Counted from the first letter of the stretch, positions 50,349 through 60,066 are shown. The stretch is 62,411 nucleotides of DNA from Proteobacteria bacterium ST_bin16 (GCA_002083595.1 MSXT01000010.1:1-62411); one strand, 5' to 3'. Translations and numbers: made by a program. Notes: generated by a model not told the origin, from the letters alone.

Positions 50349-52406
50349 TTACAGCAGTGGAATTATCAGCAATGCCACAATGTTAATAATCTTAATCAAT
50401 GGATTGATTGCAGGACCCGCGGTATCTTTATAAGGATCGCCCACGGTATCGCCTGTCACGGATGCTTTATGAGCCTCGCTACCTTTACCACCGAAATGAC
50501 CATCTTCGATATATTTCTTAGCGTTATCCCAAGCACCGCCACCGGTGGTCATCGATATGGCCACGAACAAGCCGGTTACGATGGAACCCATCAATACACC
50601 GCCCAGCGCCTGCGGTCCGAGAATCACACCGACTAACAGCGGAATCAGTACCGGTAGCAGTGAAGGAATCATCATTTCCTTGATCGCCGCTTTCGTCAGC
50701 ATATCTACTGCGCGCGAGTAATCAGGCTTAGCAGTACCTTCCATAATACCGGGGATTTCCTTGAACTGACGGCGCACTTCGATCACTACCGATCCGGCAG
50801 CACGTCCGACAGCTTCCATCGACATCGCACCGAATAAGTAAGGAATCATACCGCCGATAAACAGGCCAATAATCACCATGTGATTGGATAAATCGAAGGT
50901 TATCGCGTGTCCGGCATGTTCCAGCGCATGCGTATAATCGGCAAACAGCACCAACGCGGCCAAACCTGCTGAGCCAATCGCATAACCTTTGGTCACTGCT
51001 TTGGTTGTGTTACCAACAGCATCCAATGGATCGGTAATAGCACGGACTGAATCCGGCATTTCCGACATTTCCGCAATACCGCCCGCGTTATCGGTGATCG
51101 GGCCGTATGCATCCAGTGCAACGATAATACCGGTCATCGATAACATTGAGGTTGCAGCAATCGCAATACCGTATAAGCCCGCCAGTGCATAAGCCAGCAG
51201 AATACTGATACATACAGCGAGAACCGGTGCTGCGGTTGCGCGCATTGAAACACCCAAACCGGCAATGATGTTGGTTGCATGTCCAGTCGTTGATGCTTCG
51301 GCAACATGTTGAACCGGCTGAAAATCAGTCGATGTGTAGTATTCGGTGATGACAACCATGAGTCCCGTTAATACCAACCCGATCGCTGCCGCCAGGAATA
51401 CTCGCATCACCAGCATGCCACCTGCTATTTCCGTGCCGTCGACATCAAGCGTCATTCCGCTCATGAACCAAACGGTAACAGGAAGATAAGCAAATAAAGC
51501 GATACCACCAGCAACCGCCAATCCACGGTAAAGCGCATTCATAATCTTGCCGCCATCACGCATCTTGACATAGTAACAACCGATAATTGATGCAACGATA
51601 GAAACCGCACCCAGCATCAGCGGATAAATTACCGCATCAAGCGCGTTGGCTGTAAACAGCAGCGCGCCCAGTATCATCGTAGCGATGATCGTAACGGCAT
51701 AGGTTTCGAACAGATCGGCAGCCATCCCGGCACAATCGCCTACGTTGTCGCCCACGTTGTCGGCAATAACGGCTGGATTGCGAGGATCATCTTCCGGAAT
51801 ACCAGCTTCGACTTTACCCACCAGATCCGCGCCAACGTCCGCACCTTTGGTGAAAATACCGCCACCCAAACGTGCAAAAATAGAAATCAGCGATCCGCCA
51901 AATGCAAAACCAACCAGTGGCTTGATGACATCGCTGACAGCTTGATCAGGGCTAGCGCCGTTAAACAACATCGCGCAGTATCCAGCCACACCCAGCAAGC
52001 CTAGACCAACAACCAGCATTCCAGTCACCGCGCCGCCGCGGAAAGCAATCGCCAGCGCTTCGTTCAATCCAACGCTCGCAGCCTGAGCAGTACGGACATT
52101 CGACTGAACCGATACTGTCATTCCCAGGAAGCCCGCAGCACCAGAGAGAATAGCGCCTAAAGCGAAACCTATCGCCGTATCCCAACCTAACGCGATCCAA
52201 AGCGCAAAAAACAAAACTGCACCCACCATACCGATCGTCATATATTGACGCTTCAGATATGCGGAGGCACCTTCTTGAATCGCTTTGGCAATTTCCTGCA
52301 TCCGCTGGTTGCCTGTAGATTGATCAAAAATACCCTTAATCCATATACCACTGAATATCAGGGCCACAATCGCACTGATAATTGCGATAACGAAACCACT
52401 AGCCAT
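50349..52406 (-). CDS. hppA: Membrane-bound proton-pumping pyrophosphatase
   Basis: About 685 residues from ATG 52406 (MASGFVIAI), which has GGAG six bases upstream; the frame extends to a TTG at 52418. It hydrolyses PPi to pump H+ across the inner membrane. Sixteen hydrophobic segments are seen; the catalytic loops include GGGIFTKGADVGADLVGKVE, DNVGDNVGDCAGMAADL and GDTVGDPYKDTAGPA. The stretch GNTTKAVTKG carries Lys at the position that marks the K+-independent subfamily (Ala in K+-dependent enzymes). Upstream lie PPi-PFK and adenylate kinase, so PPi is probably an energy currency here. Confidence 0.96.
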   Translation of the reverse strand: MASGFVIAIISAIVALIFSGIWIKGIFDQSTGNQRMQEIAKAIQEGASAYLKRQYMTIGMVGAVLFFALWIALGWDTAIGFALGAILSGAAGFLGMTVSVQSNVRTAQAASVGLNEALAIAFRGGAVTGMLVVGLGLLGVAGYCAMLFNGASPDQAVSDVIKPLVGFAFGGSLISIFARLGGGIFTKGADVGADLVGKVEAGIPEDDPRNPAVIADNVGDNVGDCAGMAADLFETYAVTIIATMILGALLFTANALDAVIYPLMLGAVSIVASIIGCYYVKMRDGGKIMNALYRGLAVAGGIALFAYLPVTVWFMSGMTLDVDGTEIAGGMLVMRVFLAAAIGLVLTGLMVVITEYYTSTDFQPVQHVAEASTTGHATNIIAGLGVSMRATAAPVLAVCISILLAYALAGLYGIAIAATSMLSMTGIIVALDAYGPITDNAGGIAEMSEMPDSVRAITDPLDAVGNTTKAVTKGYAIGSAGLAALVLFADYTHALEHAGHAITFDLSNHMVIIGLFIGGMIPYLFGAMSMEAVGRAAGSVVIEVRRQFKEIPGIMEGTAKPDYSRAVDMLTKAAIKEMMIPSLLPVLIPLLVGVILGPQALGGVLMGSIVTGLFVAISMTTGGGAWDNAKKYIEDGHFGGKGSEAHKASVTGDTVGDPYKDTAGPAINPLIKIINIVALLIIPLL

Positions 52407-52627
52407 AGAGAACTCCAATTAAAGTCAGACCATAAAAATTGCATGCGAAATTCCGATCTAATTAATCCCGCACTCTTAACCACTTGTCTTGAATAAAAAA
52501 TCAGGACGTATTTTATCTGTTCTTACTACTTGAATGCATCAAATTTTTTTGAATATACGATTACTTAACAACCAAATCAGCGGTGTATGACTTCATTACA
52601 ACACTGATCGAATTGCTTGATACTCTA

Positions 52628-53887
52628 TTATAATTTGAATTCACCCAATTTCTTAGCAACCGCAGCATTCTTCAGCCGCACATAATCCGGCAAACCATTT
52701 TTGTACGGCGGATAATCTTCCCCTTCGATCAACGGTGCCAAATATTCACGGCAAGCTGGGCTGATGCCGAAACCATCTGCACTGATAAAATCAGCCGGCA
52801 TCATTTTCTCAACGTTAGCCACGCTGGAAAGCTGCGCCATACCGACCGACCATTTATACGGTGAGCTGGATTCACGAACAATCGTCGGCATGACCGAATT
52901 ATGTCCGGCTATGGCGTATTCCACCGCAGCTTTACCCATTGCATAAGCTTGTTCCACATCGGTTTTGGAGGCAATATGCCGCGCTGCACGTTGAAGATAA
53001 TCAGCAACACCCCAATGGTATTTCAGACCCAGACCGTCTTTGATGATATTCGCCACTACCGGGGCAACACCACCGAGTTGCGCATGACCAAATGCATCGC
53101 GCAGTCCCTGATCGGACAGGAAATTGCCATCGCTACCCTTGACACCTTCCGATACCACGACCGAACAGTAGCCATATTCCTTAACATACCGGTCCACCTT
53201 GGCGAGAAACTTTTCTTTATCGAAAGTAACTTCCGGAAATAGGATGACGATTGGAATCTCGCAATCCGGGCTTGAAGCCAAACCGCCAGCCGCTGCAATC
53301 CAACCTGCATGCCGTCCCATGACTTCCAGCACAAAAACTTTGGTGGAAGTCTTGGACATGCTGGCTACGTCAAAGCTGGCTTCACGGGTAGATACCGCGA
53401 TGTATTTAGCCACCGAACCAAAACCCGGGCAACAATCCGTGATCGGCAAATCGTTATCGACGGTTTTAGGCACATGAATCGCCTGAATCGGATAGCCCAG
53501 CGTGCCCGACAATTGCGAGACTTTTAAACAAGTATCTGCGGAATCACCACCGCCATTGTAAAAAAAGTAGCCGATATTATGCGCCTTAAAAACCTCGATC
53601 AAGCGCTCGTATTCGCGCCGATTCTGCTCCAGGCTCTTCAGTTTATAGCGGCACGAGCCAAAAGCACCCGATGGGGTATAACGCAGTGCAGCAATCGCCG
53701 CTGCCGAATCGGCATTGGTATCGATCAAATCTTCGGTCAGCGCACCGATAATTCCATTGCGGCCCGCATATACATTTCCGATTTTATCGGTATGCTGCCG
53801 CGCCGTTTCCAGAACACCCGCGGCGGAAGCATTAATGACTGCGGTAACGCCGCCGGATTGGGCATAAAATGCATTTTTAATTGCCAT
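52628..53887 (-). CDS. PPi-dependent 6-phosphofructokinase
   Basis: About 419 residues from ATG 53887 (MAIKNAFYAQSGG) with AGGAG seven bases upstream; the frame extends to 53908. It interconverts fructose-6-phosphate and fructose-1,6-bisphosphate with PPi. Motifs are AQSGGVTAVINASAAGV, GGGDSADTC, and PKTVDNDLPITD; the Lys of PKTVDND is typical for PPi enzymes, while ATP enzymes have PGTIDND. MGRHAGWIAA is the substrate loop. The reaction is reversible, so it could also serve gluconeogenesis in an autotroph. The hppA gene follows after 222 bases. Confidence 0.92.
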   Translation of the reverse strand: MAIKNAFYAQSGGVTAVINASAAGVLETARQHTDKIGNVYAGRNGIIGALTEDLIDTNADSAAAIAALRYTPSGAFGSCRYKLKSLEQNRREYERLIEVFKAHNIGYFFYNGGGDSADTCLKVSQLSGTLGYPIQAIHVPKTVDNDLPITDCCPGFGSVAKYIAVSTREASFDVASMSKTSTKVFVLEVMGRHAGWIAAAGGLASSPDCEIPIVILFPEVTFDKEKFLAKVDRYVKEYGYCSVVVSEGVKGSDGNFLSDQGLRDAFGHAQLGGVAPVVANIIKDGLGLKYHWGVADYLQRAARHIASKTDVEQAYAMGKAAVEYAIAGHNSVMPTIVRESSSPYKWSVGMAQLSSVANVEKMMPADFISADGFGISPACREYLAPLIEGEDYPPYKNGLPDYVRLKNAAVAKKLGEFKL

Positions 53888-53949
53888 ATTTTTCTCCTGA
53901 TTAATCAAATCGTAAGCAAGCTATTTTCATTCTACTGAATCTGTACGCA

Positions 53950-53983
53950 CAAAAACTCAGGCGCGGCTTGCCGCGTCCCGAGT
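53950..53983 (-). terminator. Rho-independent terminator of adk
   Basis: The stem ACTC-GG-CGCGGC / GCCGCG-CC-GAGT (53955-53983), read on the minus strand, is followed by TTTTTG. It lies 43 bases after the adk stop and separates adk from the phosphofructokinase gene. Confidence 0.85.
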
Positions 53984-54025
53984 CTTGAATCCATGCTGTG
54001 AATCAAAAAAGAGGCTGGCTAAAAC

Positions 54026-54679
54026 TTATTTCAATGCTGCGAAAATCGAATCACGTATTTCTTCAACCGTGCCTATGCCAGCTACTTTGATATAGCGGGG
54101 CGCATCTTTCCCGCCATGTGCCGACCATTTTGAATAGTACTCAACCAATGGCTCAGTTTGCTCATGATAGACTTGCAAACGTTTCCGGACGGTTTCTTCT
54201 TTATCGTCATCGCGTTGTATCAACGGCTCGCCCGTGACGTCATCCTGATCATGCGTTTTGGGTGGATTAAAACTCACATGATACGTCCGTCCGGATGCGG
54301 GATGCACTCTGCGGCCCGACATACGCTTAACAATCTCCGCATCGTCGACATCAATTTCAACGACGAAATCAATGGGCACACCGGCCGCCTTCATGGCGTC
54401 GGCTTGCGGAATCGTACGCGGAAAACCGTCAAACAAGAAACCGCTTGAACAGTCGGGTTGTGTGATACGTTCCTTGACCAGATTGATGATAATGTCGTCT
54501 GAAACCAATCCGCCGGCGTCCATTATTTTTTTTGCCATGACGCCCAATTCCGTTCCTGCTTTCACAGCGCTACGCAGCATATCGCCGGTAGAAATTTGCG
54601 GAACACCAAAATGTTCCTTAATATAATTGGCCTGAGTACCTTTTCCGGCACCAGGACCGCCTAATAAAATGACTCGGAT
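54026..54679 (-). CDS. adk: Adenylate kinase, apparently starting at an AUC codon
   Basis: ATP + AMP = 2 ADP. The homology starts with RVILLGGPGAGKGTQANYIK, the usual adk N-terminus, preceded by ATC (54677-54679) exactly where ATG should be. AGGGAG lies eight bases before it; no ATG, GTG or TTG fits in frame nearby. The first ATG (54580) would remove the P-loop GGPGAGKGT and make the enzyme inactive. From the ATC the protein has 217 residues, the normal length. The LID has no Cys (GRRVHPASGRTYHVSFNPPK), as in other Gram-negative enzymes. Non-AUG initiation or a base error are the two explanations. Confidence 0.9.
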   Translation of the reverse strand: MRVILLGGPGAGKGTQANYIKEHFGVPQISTGDMLRSAVKAGTELGVMAKKIMDAGGLVSDDIIINLVKERITQPDCSSGFLFDGFPRTIPQADAMKAAGVPIDFVVEIDVDDAEIVKRMSGRRVHPASGRTYHVSFNPPKTHDQDDVTGEPLIQRDDDKEETVRKRLQVYHEQTEPLVEYYSKWSAHGGKDAPRYIKVAGIGTVEEIRDSIFAALK

Positions 54680-54895
54680 AGCTATTCTCCCTCTGTTACC
54701 AATTAAAATTTACTGAAAGCGGTGACGCATTTATGTCTGCCACTTCAACGACATTATGCAATTATATCGCAGGCAAGCCGGATACTCGAGTTTTTTACTA
54801 TGCTAATTTTGACCCAACCCAACAACTTCATCACAAGTTACGTCGGCGCAATACAGGTTATGCGATAATTTGATTGTCTTTTAACAGGAAAAATC

Positions 54896-55945
54896 ATGGA
54901 TGAAAACAGAAGTAAGGCGCTTGACGCCGCGCTAACCCAGATCGAAAAACAATTTGGCAAAGGTTCCATCATGCGGCTAGGCGCCAACGATGTCGCCTAT
55001 GACATACAAGTTGTTTCTACCGGCTCGCTAGGACTCGATATCGCCTTGGGCGTCGGCGGATTGCCACGCGGGCGGATCATCGAGATTTACGGACCTGAAT
55101 CATCCGGTAAAACCACGCTGACCCTGCAAGTCATCGCCGAAATGCAGAAAATGGGCGGGACAGCCGCTTTTATCGATGCCGAGCACGCACTGGATCCGCA
55201 ATATGCACAAAAAATCGGCGTCAATGTTAAAGAACTGTTGATATCACAGCCGGATAATGGCGAGCAAGCGCTGGAAATCGCCGACATGCTGGTACGTTCC
55301 GGCTCGGTCGACATCATCGTGGTGGACTCCGTCGCGGCGCTGACACCGCGCGCGGAAATCGAAGGCGATATGGGCGATCCGCAAATGGGATTGCAAGCAC
55401 GTCTGATGTCGCAAGCATTACGCAAACTGACCGCCAATATCAAACGCAGCAACACCATGGTCATCTTCATCAACCAGATCCGCATGAAAATCGGCGTCAT
55501 GTTCGGCAATCCGGAAACGACAACTGGCGGTAACGCGCTGAAATTTTACGCTTCCGTGCGCTTGGATATCCGCCGCACCGGATCGATCAAGAAAGGTGAA
55601 GAAACCATCGGTAACGAAACGCGCGTAAAAGTGGTTAAAAACAAAGTAGCGCCACCGTTCAAACAGGCGGACTTCGATATTCTCTACGGCGAAGGCATTT
55701 CGCGTGAAAGCGAAATCATCGAGCTGGGTGTATTGCATAAACTGATCGACAAATCCGGCGCCTGGTATGCGTATCAAGGCGAAAAAATCGGCCAGGGCAA
55801 GGATAATGTGCGCGATTATCTAAAGGAACACAAAGCAATGGCCCATGAAATCGAACAAAAAATCAGAGGCATCGTCGGCATTGCCGATTATGCCAAACCG
55901 GTCAAGGAAATAGCCGAGAAAGAAAAAATCGAAAAAGAAAAATAA
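54896..55945 (+). CDS. recA: Recombinase RecA
   Basis: 349 residues. DNA-dependent ATPase for homologous recombination and SOS coprotease. Walker A GPESSGKTT, Walker B LIISV-type DIIVVDSVAAL, and loop regions (LMSQALRKLTANIKRSNTMV) are canonical. recX follows after 5 bases, then a small gene and alaS with short overlaps. I see no clear LexA box (CTG-N10-CAG) in the 216-base divergent region 54680-54895, so SOS control is not supported here. Confidence 0.98.
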   Translation: MDENRSKALDAALTQIEKQFGKGSIMRLGANDVAYDIQVVSTGSLGLDIALGVGGLPRGRIIEIYGPESSGKTTLTLQVIAEMQKMGGTAAFIDAEHALDPQYAQKIGVNVKELLISQPDNGEQALEIADMLVRSGSVDIIVVDSVAALTPRAEIEGDMGDPQMGLQARLMSQALRKLTANIKRSNTMVIFINQIRMKIGVMFGNPETTTGGNALKFYASVRLDIRRTGSIKKGEETIGNETRVKVVKNKVAPPFKQADFDILYGEGISRESEIIELGVLHKLIDKSGAWYAYQGEKIGQGKDNVRDYLKEHKAMAHEIEQKIRGIVGIADYAKPVKEIAEKEKIEKEK

Positions 55946-55950
55946 CTTTC

Positions 55951-56409
55951 ATGGATACACGTTCTCCCATCGAAATACGCGCACTGCGCTATCTGGCGCA
56001 GCGCGAATATTCACGCCGGGAATTGGAGCAAAAACTTGCCGCGCACAGGGATTCCCTTGCAACGGAAACGCTGGCGGCGGTACTCGATAAGCTGGAGCAA
56101 CAAGGTTTTCTTTCCGAACAGCGCATGGTCGAACAAGTCGCCCGGACGCGCCGCTCGCGCTTCGGCAGTCAGCGCATTGTTCATGAATTAAAAACCAAGG
56201 GTATCGACGGTCATTTGATTGACGGTATCCTGCCAGCACTCAAGGAAACCGAGCTGGAGGCTGCATTAAACATCTGGCGGAAGAAATTCGATCATCCGCC
56301 CGCCACACGGGAAGAACGCGGCAAACAAACGCGCTTCATGATGAACAGGGGTTTTTCCATGGAAATAATACAACAAGTCTTATCACACGCTAGCGAGGAA
56401 AGCACATGA
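55951..56409 (+). CDS. recX: RecA regulator RecX
   Basis: 152 residues. RecX binds RecA filaments and limits their ATPase and strand-exchange activity. The three helical repeats are recognisable: ALRYLAQREYSRRELEQKL, LDKLEQQGFLSEQRMVEQVA and the last repeat around TRFMMNRGFSMEIIQQVL. It is five bases after recA and overlaps the next gene by four bases (ATGA). Confidence 0.93.
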   Translation: MDTRSPIEIRALRYLAQREYSRRELEQKLAAHRDSLATETLAAVLDKLEQQGFLSEQRMVEQVARTRRSRFGSQRIVHELKTKGIDGHLIDGILPALKETELEAALNIWRKKFDHPPATREERGKQTRFMMNRGFSMEIIQQVLSHASEEST

Positions 56410-56771
56410 AAAAATGGCTTGCGCACATGCTATTCATTCTGGCAATTCTCACAACCGGCCACCCAGCTCTTGCCGGTGAGATCACACCGATCAAAGAAAT
56501 CAATGCGGCACCGGTCAATTTTGACGGTCAGGAAGTCAAACTAAAAGGCATCCCGAAAAATCCCACGCGCCTACCGCTGGTCAATCTGAAATCCTATGTG
56601 CTGGAAGACAGCAGCGGCGAAATAACCGTGCTCACCGAGCTCGATCTCCCAAAAATGAATGAAGAAATCACCATCCGCGCCAAAGTCAAAAGTCTGGCCA
56701 TCGTCAAGGGCGATGCGCTGGGTTTAACGGTCACTGAACTAGAACGATACGAGCAACAGCAAAAAATATGA
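56406..56771 (+). CDS. Small secreted OB-fold-like protein between recX and alaS
   Basis: 121 residues. Signal peptide MKKWLAHMLFILAILTTG, cut near ALAG. The mature part (VNFDGQEVKLKGIPKN, YVLEDSSGEITVLTE, ITIRAKVKSLA) has the five-strand pattern of OB-fold domains such as those of YgiW/BOF or tOB_DNA-like proteins. Both ends overlap neighbours by four bases, so it is co-translated with recX and alaS, an odd place for a periplasmic protein. Function unknown. Confidence 0.75.
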   Translation: MKKWLAHMLFILAILTTGHPALAGEITPIKEINAAPVNFDGQEVKLKGIPKNPTRLPLVNLKSYVLEDSSGEITVLTELDLPKMNEEITIRAKVKSLAIVKGDALGLTVTELERYEQQQKI

Positions 56772-59362
56772 AAAGCAGCGAAATTAGACAAAAGTTTCTT
56801 GAATTTTTCGAATCTCACGGTCACACCGTCGTCGCCTCAAGTCCATTAGTGCCCGGCAATGATCCGACATTGTTGTTCACCAACGCGGGCATGGTGCAAT
56901 TTAAGGATGTATTTTTAGGCCAGGATAAACGCCCTTACGTGCGCGCCGCCAGTTCGCAGCGCTGTGTGCGTGCAGGTGGCAAGCATAATGACTTGGAAAA
57001 TGTCGGTTACACCGCGCGGCATCACACCTTCTTCGAGATGCTCGGTAATTTCAGTTTCGGCGATTACTTCAAACGCAACGCCATTTTGTTTGCCTGGGAT
57101 TTTCTAACCGGCACACTCAATATCCCGCGCGAGAAATTATGGGTGACGGTTTACGCCGAAGACGATGAGGCCGCCGATATTTGGTTGAACGAAGTCGGCG
57201 TCGAACCGTCCCGCGTGGTGCGCATCGCCACCACGGACAATTTCTGGCAAATGGGCGATACCGGTCCGTGCGGCCCATGTTCCGAGATTTTTTACGACCA
57301 CGGCCCGGACGTGGCTGGCGGCCCGCCTGGCTCTCCTGATGCCGATGGCGACCGCTACATCGAGATCTGGAATCTGGTATTCATGCAGTACAACCGCGAC
57401 AGCGCCGGAACGCTGCACCCGCTGCCAAAACCGTCGGTCGATACCGGCATGGGACTGGAACGTATTTCCGCCGTGATGCAGCACGTGCACAGTAACTACG
57501 ATATCGATCTGTTTCAAAGTCTGATCAAAGCGGCGGCACGGGCAACCGGCACCGGTAATCTCGCCGACAATTCGCTCAAAGTCATCGCCGATCATATCCG
57601 CGCGTGTTCGTTTTTGATCACCGACGGCGTCATCCCCGGCAGCGAAGGCCGTGGTTACGTGCTGCGCCGCATCATCCGCCGCGCCATCCGGCACGGTTAC
57701 AAACTAGGACAAAAACAACCCTTCTTCCATCAGCTGGTAGAAGATCTGAGTCAAGTGATGGGTCAAGCGTATCCGGAACTGACCGCCGCCAAAGCGCGCG
57801 TCGCCGCGGTGTTGCTGCAAGAAGAAGAGCGCTTCGCCGAAACACTGGAAAACGGTATGCAAATTCTGGAAACCGCACTCGGCCAGAAAATCAAAGTGCT
57901 CGACGGTGAAACCGCATTCCGGTTGTACGATACGTTCGGCTTTCCGATTGATCTGACCGCCGACATTACCCGCGAACGCGGCATCACGGTTGACCACGAA
58001 GGATTCGAACAAGCCATGGCGCGTCAGCGCGAACAAGCACGCGCCGCGAACAAATTCACCATGCAGGAAGGCATCGAATACACCGGCAGCCAAACCACGT
58101 TCTACGGTTACGACACGTTGCAGCACGAAGGGCAGGTATTGGCGATCTACAAACAAGGCAGCGCGGTCGATTTCGTCGAAGCCGGTGACGAAGCCGTGGT
58201 GGTGCTCGATCAAACGCCGTTCTACGCCGAATCGGGCGGGCAAGCTGGTGATAGCGGTGAATTGCTCGCCGCCAATGGCACTTTTGAAGTCACCGACACG
58301 CAAAAAATCCAAGCCGGTGTGTTCGGCCACAAAGGCTTGCTGCGCAGCGGCCGGTTGGTGGTCCGGGATAACGTGCAAGCGCGCGTCAACCCGCAAACCC
58401 GCGTCAGCACCGCCAACAATCACTCCGCCACGCATCTGCTGCACGCCGCGTTACGCAAAGTGCTTGGCACCCATGTCACGCAAAAAGGCTCGCTGGTCGA
58501 CCCCAACCGGTTGCGCTTCGATTTTTCGCACAACGCACCGATGAGCGCCGACGAAATCCGCGAAACCGAGCGCCTGGTCAACGAGCAAGTCCGCAACAAC
58601 TCTGTCGTGGAAGTCGCCACGATGTCATACGACGACGCGATCAAACGCGGCGCGATGGCGCTGTTCGGCGAAAAATACACCGACGTGGTGCGCGTCATCG
58701 GCATGGGTGAATTCTCCACCGAACTCTGCGGTGGCACGCACGTGCCGCAAGTCGGCCAAATCGGCCTGTTCAAAATCGTCGCCGAATCGGGCGTTGCCGC
58801 CGGTATCCGCCGAGTCGAAGCAGTGACCGGAAAAGGCGCAATCGATTACGTACAGCAACGCGAAGCGCAATTGCTCGAAATCGCCCACGCATTAAAAGCC
58901 AACCCGCAGGAAGTCACGCAAAAAATCGCGCAAATCATCGACAACGTGCGGCAAACCGAAAAAGAACTGGCGCGCCTGAAAACCAAAATGGCCAGCTCGC
59001 AAGGCGCTGATCTGGCCTCGCAAGCGCACGAAGTCAACGGCGCCAAAGTGCTCGCCGCCAACCTGGAAAACGCCGACGCCAAAACGCTACGCGAAACGCT
59101 CGACCAACTCAAAGATACACTCAAATCCTGCGCGATTGTGCTCAGCACCGTCGCCGACGGCAAAGTCACACTGATCGCCGGCGTTAGCGCCGACCTCACT
59201 GGCAAAGTCAAAGCCGGCGAACTGGTCAACTTCGTCGCCCAGCAAGTCGGCGGCAAAGGCGGCGGACGGCCGGACATGGCACAAGCGGGGGGCACGCAAC
59301 CGGAACGGTTGGCGGAGGCGCTTGGGGGAGTGAAAGGTTGGGTTGAAGGAAAATTCATGTAG
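56768..59362 (+). CDS. alaS: Alanine-tRNA ligase
   Basis: 864 residues, normal length. It charges tRNA-Ala. The catalytic core starts with SSEIRQKFLEFFESHGH; class II motif 2 is in RYIEIWNLVFMQYNR, and the tRNA recognition region follows. The editing domain shows the zinc ligands HSATHLLH and ELCGGTHV. A coiled coil (EKELARLKTKMAS) and the C-Ala domain end the protein (GGRPDMAQAGG). The start overlaps the upstream stop by four bases. Confidence 0.98.
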   Translation: MKSSEIRQKFLEFFESHGHTVVASSPLVPGNDPTLLFTNAGMVQFKDVFLGQDKRPYVRAASSQRCVRAGGKHNDLENVGYTARHHTFFEMLGNFSFGDYFKRNAILFAWDFLTGTLNIPREKLWVTVYAEDDEAADIWLNEVGVEPSRVVRIATTDNFWQMGDTGPCGPCSEIFYDHGPDVAGGPPGSPDADGDRYIEIWNLVFMQYNRDSAGTLHPLPKPSVDTGMGLERISAVMQHVHSNYDIDLFQSLIKAAARATGTGNLADNSLKVIADHIRACSFLITDGVIPGSEGRGYVLRRIIRRAIRHGYKLGQKQPFFHQLVEDLSQVMGQAYPELTAAKARVAAVLLQEEERFAETLENGMQILETALGQKIKVLDGETAFRLYDTFGFPIDLTADITRERGITVDHEGFEQAMARQREQARAANKFTMQEGIEYTGSQTTFYGYDTLQHEGQVLAIYKQGSAVDFVEAGDEAVVVLDQTPFYAESGGQAGDSGELLAANGTFEVTDTQKIQAGVFGHKGLLRSGRLVVRDNVQARVNPQTRVSTANNHSATHLLHAALRKVLGTHVTQKGSLVDPNRLRFDFSHNAPMSADEIRETERLVNEQVRNNSVVEVATMSYDDAIKRGAMALFGEKYTDVVRVIGMGEFSTELCGGTHVPQVGQIGLFKIVAESGVAAGIRRVEAVTGKGAIDYVQQREAQLLEIAHALKANPQEVTQKIAQIIDNVRQTEKELARLKTKMASSQGADLASQAHEVNGAKVLAANLENADAKTLRETLDQLKDTLKSCAIVLSTVADGKVTLIAGVSADLTGKVKAGELVNFVAQQVGGKGGGRPDMAQAGGTQPERLAEALGGVKGWVEGKFM

Positions 59363-59390
59363 TGATCGCAATATTCTGGATTCTAGACAT

Positions 59391-59422
59391 AGCCTCGTTT
59401 GGTAATAATAACCCCTGAGGCT
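59391..59422 (+). terminator. Possible terminator after alaS
   Basis: AGCCTC (59391-59396) and GAGGCT (59417-59422) pair over a 20-base AT-rich loop, 29 bases after the alaS stop. The following T content is modest, so the assignment is weak. Confidence 0.4.
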
Positions 59423-59486
59423 AAATCTTTGGAGAGTGATCAAAGAAATAGATGTTTTTGCTAAAGTAAAAATAGGAGTTATAGAG

Positions 59487-59756
59487 ATGGCATTAATTAA
59501 CTGCCGGGAATGCAATGAGCAAATCAGTGATCAAGCAATTTCATGCCCAAAATGTGGTGCTCAGTTGCCGAAAACAAAAACACAGAATTTCTTGGTAAAA
59601 ATTGTTTTGATCGGTGTCATTTTGGTAACCGCATTCTTTGTGATGGATGCAATGTTCGGCACCAAGGGAATTGAGCAGGCCAGATTTGAAAGGGCGATAG
59701 ATAAGTCACGTGACTCGGTAGATAGGGCGAATGACTTGATGCTCAGATTAAAGTAG
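59487..59756 (+). CDS. Small zinc-ribbon membrane protein
   Basis: About 89 residues from ATG 59487, with AGGAG about nine bases upstream. The N-terminus is a zinc ribbon with two CxxC pairs (INCRECNEQIS and ISCPKCGAQLP), followed by one membrane segment (FLVKIVLIGVILVTAFFVMD) and a charged tail. Such zinc-ribbon/TM proteins are widespread in bacteria without defined roles. Confidence 0.75.
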   Translation: MALINCRECNEQISDQAISCPKCGAQLPKTKTQNFLVKIVLIGVILVTAFFVMDAMFGTKGIEQARFERAIDKSRDSVDRANDLMLRLK

Positions 59757-59772
59757 CCTTGATGGAAAAAGC

Positions 59773-60003
59773 ATGACCCATACAGAACTTAAGAACAAGG
59801 CAATTACCTGGCTAGAAAAACAAAGCCAAATATGCAAAACGAGACCTTATAGGTTCAGTCCTAAAGAGATCGCAGATGAGATCAGTGGCGTACATACCTC
59901 ATTGGGAGCAATACAAAATGAGATAATCGCAGAACTTATGAGTCGAGGAGTCAATATTAAATACTCAAAAATAGGAAAAAAAAGATTTTTTGAATTGCTT
60001 TGA
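59773..60003 (+). CDS. Hypothetical protein with HTH-like pattern (76 aa)
   Basis: Not recognised as a family. Residues 28-60 (FSPKEIADEISGVHTSLGAI onward) could form a winged helix, with the end KYSKIGKKRFFELL. It lies 16 bases after the zinc-ribbon gene and may be co-transcribed. Confidence 0.55.
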   Translation: MTHTELKNKAITWLEKQSQICKTRPYRFSPKEIADEISGVHTSLGAIQNEIIAELMSRGVNIKYSKIGKKRFFELL

Positions 60004-60066
60004 ATTTTCCCTTCTCCTGGTTTGCAATACGTAACCCGTAAGTCCCTAAGACGGAAGCCCATTAGA

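Noticed and set aside
54680..54895. LexA/SOS box upstream of recA
   Set aside because: No CTG-N10-CAG dyad is seen in the divergent region; not reported as a site.
57704..58444. 246-codon minus-strand frame opposite alaS
   Set aside because: Antisense to the conserved AlaS core; no start context.
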